Positions 59,242-64,000 of a DNA stretch of 64,000 nt are shown here, one piece after another. Position 1 is the stretch's first letter. Every line of letters begins with the position of its first letter. This DNA comes from DATFDN01 sp963762525 (GTDB lineage: Bacteria; Pseudomonadota; Alphaproteobacteria; Acetobacterales; Acetobacteraceae). The notes below the pieces were generated by a model, which saw only the letters and a list, made by a program, of their open reading frames with translations, was not told the DNA's origin and did no database searches. The position numbers were made by a program, and so were the translations under genes. Location: the NCBI GenBank assembly GCA_963762525.1, contig CAVXKT010000011.1, positions 1,240,001 to 1,304,000 of the forward strand. The letters run 5' to 3'.

Positions 59242-59465
59242 GCTTCCTCCGGGAGATCGCTCGCCGCGGCCTCGATGAAATCCAGCGCCTCGTCCTCTTC
59301 CGGAGCACCTCGGAGCAGCGCGGCCTGCCGGCGTGCCGCCTCGCGGAAACCCGGTGCGCGCGGGTCCGGGACCCAGACCCGCAGCAGCTTCATGCCCCGC
59401 GCGCGCTGGTTCGCCCGATACCGTCCGAACTTATCGAGGCCATAATGCTTGGCGGGGCGAGGCAT
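59238..59465 (-). CDS. MazE-like antitoxin (DUF3018 type)
   Basis: This is the antitoxin partner of the downstream MazF-like toxin, 75 residues from ATG 59465. The sequence MPRPAKHYGLDKFGRYRANQRARGMKLLRVWVPDPRAPGF (in pieces) shows the DUF3018 pattern of a basic N-terminus and the RxRGLRxxxxWVPDxRxPxF strand. A C-terminal acidic tail (EEDEALDFIEAAASDLPEEA) would neutralise the toxin. It shares a 121-bp divergent gap with the ThDP-enzyme gene. Confidence 0.9.
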   Translation of the reverse strand: MPRPAKHYGLDKFGRYRANQRARGMKLLRVWVPDPRAPGFREAARRQAALLRGAPEEDEALDFIEAAASDLPEEA

Positions 59466-59586
59466 AGTTGTAATCGAGGTAGCGCACTACCTTTATGCGC
59501 CACCTGCTTTGACGATGCAACGGTCCCTCGCTGGACCTTCCCCGCATCCCGGCCCTAGGCTTCGCCGGGAACACGCGGAGGATGCC

Positions 59587-61212
59587 ATGAAGGTCGGTCA
59601 GGCGGTCGCGGAGATCATGAAGCGCGAGGGGATCGGGATCCTCTGCGGCTACCCGGTCAACCACCTGATCGAGTTCGCCGCCGCCGCCGATATCCGCCCG
59701 GTGATGGTGCGCCAGGAGCGGATCGGGCTGCACATGGCCGATGCCATCTCGCGCGTCACCTCGGGCAAGACGATCGGCGCCTTCTGCATGCAGCACGGGC
59801 CGGGGACCGAGAACGCCTATGGCGGCGTCGCCCAGGCCTTCAGCGAGTCCATCCCGTTGCTGGTGATCCCGCAGGGCTATCCGCGCCGCATCGCCGGCAT
59901 CGATCCCAACTACAGCGCCGTGCGGGAGATGCGCGGGGTCGCGAAATCGGCCGAATGGGCGATCATGCCGGCGGAAATTCCGCACATCATGCGCCGCGCC
60001 TTCTCGCGCCTCAAGAACGGCCGGTCGGGCCCCTGCCTGGTGGAAATCCCGACCGACATCTGGAACGAGGAGATCGGCGAGCTCGACTATACGCCGGCGA
60101 TCAAGGCCCGCTCGGCGCCCGATCCGCGGGACGTGCAAAAGGCGGCGCAAGCGATCCTCGCCGCCAAGCGGCCGGTGATCTACGCCGGGACCGGCGTCCA
60201 CTGGGCCGAGGCGTGGCCGCTTCTCAAGCAATTCGCCGAGCTGCTCGGCGCCCCCGTCACCACCAGCCTGGGCGGCAAGAGCGCGTTTCCGGAGAACCAT
60301 CCGCTGTCGCTCGGCTCGGGCGGCAATGCGGTGCCGAAGCCCGTCCACCACTTCATCGCCAACGCCGACCTCATCATCGGCATCGGCTGCTCGTTCACCG
60401 AGACCAATTTCGGCATCAAGTTTCCCAAGGGCAAGAAGGTCATCCACAACACCAACGATCCCGACCATCTCGCCAAGGATTATCCGATCGTCGCCGCACT
60501 CGCGGGCGATGCGGCGTTGACCCTGGATGCGCTGCTGGCCGAACTCGGGCAAACCATCAAAGCCAACCGCGATCCGGCGGCGGTGGTGCGCGAGATCACC
60601 GAGGTGCGCGAGGCCTGGATGGCGGAGTGGCGGCCGCTGCTTGCGTCCGAGGATACCCCGCTCAGCCCCTACCGGGTGATCTGGGAGCTGATGCACGCCA
60701 CCGATCCCGCCAACACCATCATCACCCACGACGCCGGCAGCCCGCGCGATCAGATCTCGCCGTTCTGGGTCTCCACCGAACCGCTGTCCTATATCGGCTG
60801 GGGCAAGACGACGCAGCTCGGCATGGGGTTGGGGCTGGCGATGGGCGCCAAGCTCGCCAAGCCCGACAAGCTCTGCATCAACCTGTGGGGCGACGCCGCG
60901 ATCGGCTTCACGGGGATGGACTTCGAGACCGCGGTGCGCGAGCGCATCCCCATTCTGTCCATTCTGCTCAACAACTTCAGCATGGCGATCGAGCTCAAGG
61001 TGATGCCGGTCTCGACCGAGAAATACCGCTCGACCGACATCTCGGGCGACTATGCGGCGATGGCGCGCGCCTTCGGCGGCTACGGCGAGCGCGTCACCGA
61101 TCCCGCCCAAATCCAGGCCGCGATTAAGCGCGGCATCGAGCAGACCAGGGCCGGCAAGGCGGCGCTCCTGGAGTTCATCACCGGCAAGGAGACGCGGGTT
61201 TCGAAGTTTTAG
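59587..61212 (+). CDS. Thiamine diphosphate-requiring enzyme (acetolactate synthase-like family)
   Basis: This is a ThDP-dependent lyase, decarboxylase or synthase of the acetolactate synthase/oxalyl-CoA decarboxylase superfamily. It is 541 residues from ATG 59587. The order is the Pyr domain with the ThDP-activating Glu44 (VRQERIGLHMADAISR), a central domain (PVIYAGTGVHWAEAW, GGKSAFPENHPLSLG), and the PP domain with the metal motif GDAAIGFTGMDFETAVRERIPILSILLNN in pieces, ending in the conserved Asn pair. No classical acetolactate synthase small subunit is nearby, so branched-chain synthesis is unlikely. The substrate is unknown. It is followed by a palindromic repeat that may terminate it. 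Confidence 0.88.
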   Translation: MKVGQAVAEIMKREGIGILCGYPVNHLIEFAAAADIRPVMVRQERIGLHMADAISRVTSGKTIGAFCMQHGPGTENAYGGVAQAFSESIPLLVIPQGYPRRIAGIDPNYSAVREMRGVAKSAEWAIMPAEIPHIMRRAFSRLKNGRSGPCLVEIPTDIWNEEIGELDYTPAIKARSAPDPRDVQKAAQAILAAKRPVIYAGTGVHWAEAWPLLKQFAELLGAPVTTSLGGKSAFPENHPLSLGSGGNAVPKPVHHFIANADLIIGIGCSFTETNFGIKFPKGKKVIHNTNDPDHLAKDYPIVAALAGDAALTLDALLAELGQTIKANRDPAAVVREITEVREAWMAEWRPLLASEDTPLSPYRVIWELMHATDPANTIITHDAGSPRDQISPFWVSTEPLSYIGWGKTTQLGMGLGLAMGAKLAKPDKLCINLWGDAAIGFTGMDFETAVRERIPILSILLNNFSMAIELKVMPVSTEKYRSTDISGDYAAMARAFGGYGERVTDPAQIQAAIKRGIEQTRAGKAALLEFITGKETRVSKF

Positions 61213-61241
61213 ATGAGAGTGGGCGGATGCTCCGACTCATT

Positions 61242-61335
61242 CGTCATTGCGAGCCGCCGCGCAGCGGCGGCGCGGCAATCCAGGCCTGCAGCACGGGGCG
61301 GCCGCCTGGATTGCTTCGCTTCGCTCGCAATGACG
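61242..61335. repeat. Dispersed palindromic repeat, copy 4
   Basis: The arms are CGTCATTGCGAGC (61242-61254) and GCTCGCAATGACG (61323-61335), exact reverse complements, with inner arms GGCAATCCAGG and CCTGGATTGC. It is nearly identical to copy 1, including the CCGCCGCGCAGCGGCGGCG hairpin on the left side. It lies between the ThDP enzyme and the ABC transporter genes. Confidence 0.88.
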
Positions 61336-61412
61336 GGCGCTACGGTAGCATCTCGCACTAGGGCCCGAGCCGGCCACTAAAGGAACAAGACCAAGCAAGG
61401 AACCGTCCACAC

Positions 61413-62471
<1,059 letters not shown>

Positions 62472-62547
62472 CCGCTTTACGGCAGCTTCGGGCCGTCGGA
62501 GAATGCTCATGCGGCTCCGAAGCGCCGCGCACAGGAGGGAACCCCGG

Positions 62548-63903
62548 ATGACGAAAGTCACCAGACGTGATTCGTCGATCCTCGGCGCGGCGGCGCTGGG
62601 CGCGGCATCGGTGCCGACGATCGGGCGCGCCCAGCAGAATGACGTTGCCGCGCAGGTGCCGACCGCGAACGTCAAGCCGCCCGAGTTCCCGATTGAGAAG
62701 GGCGCGCAGCTGCACGTGATCCGGCCGGCCAAGTTCATCGACCCCGATCAGACCTACTGGGATCAGAACACCGCTTCCTTCACCAAGCAGACCGGCGTTC
62801 CGGTGCGGGTGGACTACATCAGTTGGGAGGATCTGCGCCCGCAGACGGCGGTGATCGCCAACACCGGGGCCGGCGCCGACATGGTGATCGGGTTCAGTTC
62901 CGACCCGTTCATTTATTCCTCGAAGCTGGTCCCGATGTCGGATCTTTGCGAGTATCTCGGCGCCAAATACGGCGGCTGGTACGATCTGGCGCTGCTCTAC
63001 GGGCGCAAGTGGAAGAGCAACGACTGGATCAGCCTGCCGATCGGCGGCGGCACGGGTCCGACGGTCTATCGCAAGTCCTGGGTCAAGCAGGCCGGTTTCG
63101 ACACCATCCCCAACGACCTCGACGGATTCCTGAAGCTCTGTCAGGGGCTGAAGAAGATCGGCCACCCGTGCGGCTTCTCGCTCGGCCACGCGCTCGGCGA
63201 CGCCAACGGCTTTGCCGAGTGGGCGCTGTGGTCGCACGGCGGCGCGGTGGTGGACGAGAACGGCAAGGTGATGATCGACAGCCAGCCGACCATCGATGCG
63301 ATGAAATACGTGGCAGAGCTGTATCCGACCATGATCCCGGGCACGATCTCCTGGAACGACAGCGGCAACAACAAGGCCTATGCGGCCGGGCAAATCGGGC
63401 TCACCTTCAACGGCGTGTCGATCTACTACGTGCTGAAGAACTCGCCCGACAAGAACCTGCAGGCGATGGCCGAGGACACCGATCATCAGGCGGTGCCGCA
63501 GGGGTTGGCGAAACGCTCGCCGATGTCGGCGGCGCCGATGAACGCGATGCTGTTCAAGGCCAGCAAGTATCCGAACGCCGGCAAGGAGTATCTGCGCTTC
63601 ATGATGGAGGCGCCGCAATACGGGCTGTGGCTGGAGAAATGCATCGGCTACTGGTCGCAGCCGCTGAAGGCCTATGCGCAGATGAAGTTCTGGACCGACG
63701 ACCCGAAGCTGAAGCCCTACGCGGCGGCGATGGACACCATCTACTACGACGGCTATGCGGGGCCGATCACGGCGGCATCGTCGGCGGTGACGGCCAACTA
63801 CACGATCGTCGATATGTTCGCGGCCGTCGCCACCGGCGCCATGTCGCCCGAGTCCGCCGCCAAGCAGGCGGCTCGTCAGGCCGCACGCTACTACAAGACC
63901 TGA
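62548..63903 (+). CDS. ABC transporter extracellular solute-binding protein
   Basis: This is a periplasmic substrate-binding protein of the sugar-type (cluster B/UgpB-like) family, 451 residues. ATG 62548 is preceded by AGGAGG. The N-terminus TKVTRRDSSILGAAALGAASVPTIGRA is a Tat-like signal (RR followed by a hydrophobic segment). The mature protein has IRPAKFIDPDQTYWDQNTASFTKQTGVPVRVDYISWEDL (in pieces), GAGADMVIGFSSD, WISLPIGGGTGPTVYRKSW and AYAAGQIGLTFNGVSIYY, as expected for binding proteins that scan for sugars or polyols. The ligand is unknown. A hairpin separates it from the permease gene. Confidence 0.93.
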   Translation: MTKVTRRDSSILGAAALGAASVPTIGRAQQNDVAAQVPTANVKPPEFPIEKGAQLHVIRPAKFIDPDQTYWDQNTASFTKQTGVPVRVDYISWEDLRPQTAVIANTGAGADMVIGFSSDPFIYSSKLVPMSDLCEYLGAKYGGWYDLALLYGRKWKSNDWISLPIGGGTGPTVYRKSWVKQAGFDTIPNDLDGFLKLCQGLKKIGHPCGFSLGHALGDANGFAEWALWSHGGAVVDENGKVMIDSQPTIDAMKYVAELYPTMIPGTISWNDSGNNKAYAAGQIGLTFNGVSIYYVLKNSPDKNLQAMAEDTDHQAVPQGLAKRSPMSAAPMNAMLFKASKYPNAGKEYLRFMMEAPQYGLWLEKCIGYWSQPLKAYAQMKFWTDDPKLKPYAAAMDTIYYDGYAGPITAASSAVTANYTIVDMFAAVATGAMSPESAAKQAARQAARYYKT

Positions 63904-63916
63904 TTTGCGCGAAGCC

Positions 63917-63943
63917 GCCCCGCTCCGGCCACCGGAGTGGGGC
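63917..63943 (+). terminator. Intercistronic hairpin after the solute-binding protein gene
   Basis: GCCCCGCTCCGG (63917-63928) pairs with CCGGAGTGGGGC (63932-63943) over 12 bp with one G-T pair and a 3-base loop. No T-run follows, so it is more likely an mRNA-stabilising or attenuating stem-loop than a full terminator. Confidence 0.6.
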
Positions 63944-63957
63944 GCTGAGGAAAGCCC

Positions 63958-64000
63958 ATGGACGCCACCGTTCGGCCAAGCATCGCATTCACTCCGCCGC
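63958..64000 (+). CDS. Start of next gene, probably sugar ABC transporter permease (partial)
   Basis: ATG 63958 follows GAGGAAAG and opens MDATVRPSIAFTPP before the window ends. There are only 14 codons, so nothing in the sequence itself shows the function. A permease is inferred solely from its place behind the ATPase and binding-protein genes. Confidence 0.45.
   Translation, partial: MDATVRPSIAFTPP

Noticed and set aside
59587..61212. Acetolactate synthase large subunit (ilvB)
   Set aside because: The fold and ThDP motifs fit the superfamily, but no regulatory subunit or branched-chain genes are adjacent and the sequence gives no substrate signature.

Overview
The window is very GC-rich, densely packed DNA from an alphaproteobacterium, most likely in the Rhodospirillales/Acetobacteraceae range. 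This rests on the ATP12 chaperone gene, the ClpS-ClpA pair, a phasin with PhaR-type boxes, a short-form HisG, and the order hisG-hisD-infA-maf-RNase E/G. It looks chromosomal. One tRNA gene (Thr, anticodon CGT) is visible; I saw no rRNA and no CRISPR array.

Layout. 1-5.1 kb: the end of a peptide-type ABC importer (oppD-oppF ATPases) and a hydantoinase/5-oxoprolinase pair (hyuA-hyuB). 5.2-11.2 kb: a redox/signalling neighbourhood with a cupredoxin, a membrane GGDEF-EAL protein, a multi-pass membrane protein, a tiny membrane protein and a di-heme cytochrome c peroxidase, followed by tRNA-Thr. 11.5-15.7 kb: a compact Mrp-type cation/proton antiporter operon (E-F-G-DUF4040-B-C-D) with no full-length MrpA. 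15.8-20.9 kb: a TetR-controlled RND efflux pump. 20.9-22.5 kb: a short-chain dehydrogenase and a CDF-type metal transporter. 22.7-26.6 kb: a three-subunit molybdenum hydroxylase operon ending in a MoaD-like protein. 26.7-28.2 kb: a small lipoprotein and a tandem TetR-like regulator. 28.2-35.6 kb: a defence/toxin island with a truncated PIN toxin-antitoxin pair, a Type III-like mod-res system and BrnT-BrnA. 35.7-42.5 kb: a VOC protein, a GIY-YIG protein, clpA-clpS, a phasin, a D,D-carboxypeptidase, a PH-domain membrane protein and tagA. 42.6-46.2 kb: a hybrid histidine kinase, a small basic protein and dcd. 46.2-54.3 kb: a tightly overlapped housekeeping operon (hisG, hisD, infA, maf, RNase E/G, rluC-like, asmA-like, atp12, acyP). 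54.3-57 kb: a CitE-like lyase, a damaged GST and an aldo/keto reductase. 57-58.9 kb: a decayed palindromic IS3-family insertion inside a 32-bp repeat array. 58.9-64 kb: a MazEF-like pair, a ThDP enzyme and the start of a sugar-type ABC importer.

Two features cut across the window. First, many genes carry frame changes, including housekeeping genes (clpA, tagA, the RNase E/G gene) as well as the accessory res/mod genes. In most cases family-conserved sequence resumes directly in another frame. This pattern fits assembly indels as well as real decay, so I describe such genes as one locus with the breaks noted. Second, several intergenic gaps hold copies of a dispersed ~95-100 bp palindrome with arms of the form TCATTGCGAGC...GCTCGCAATGA, plus other smaller palindromes.

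The most unusual structure is at 57.05-58.85 kb. An approximately 1.67-kb near-palindrome made of two mirrored halves of an IS3-like element has matching TG... ends and an apparent 5-bp target duplication. It lies within a single unit of a 32-bp tandem repeat.
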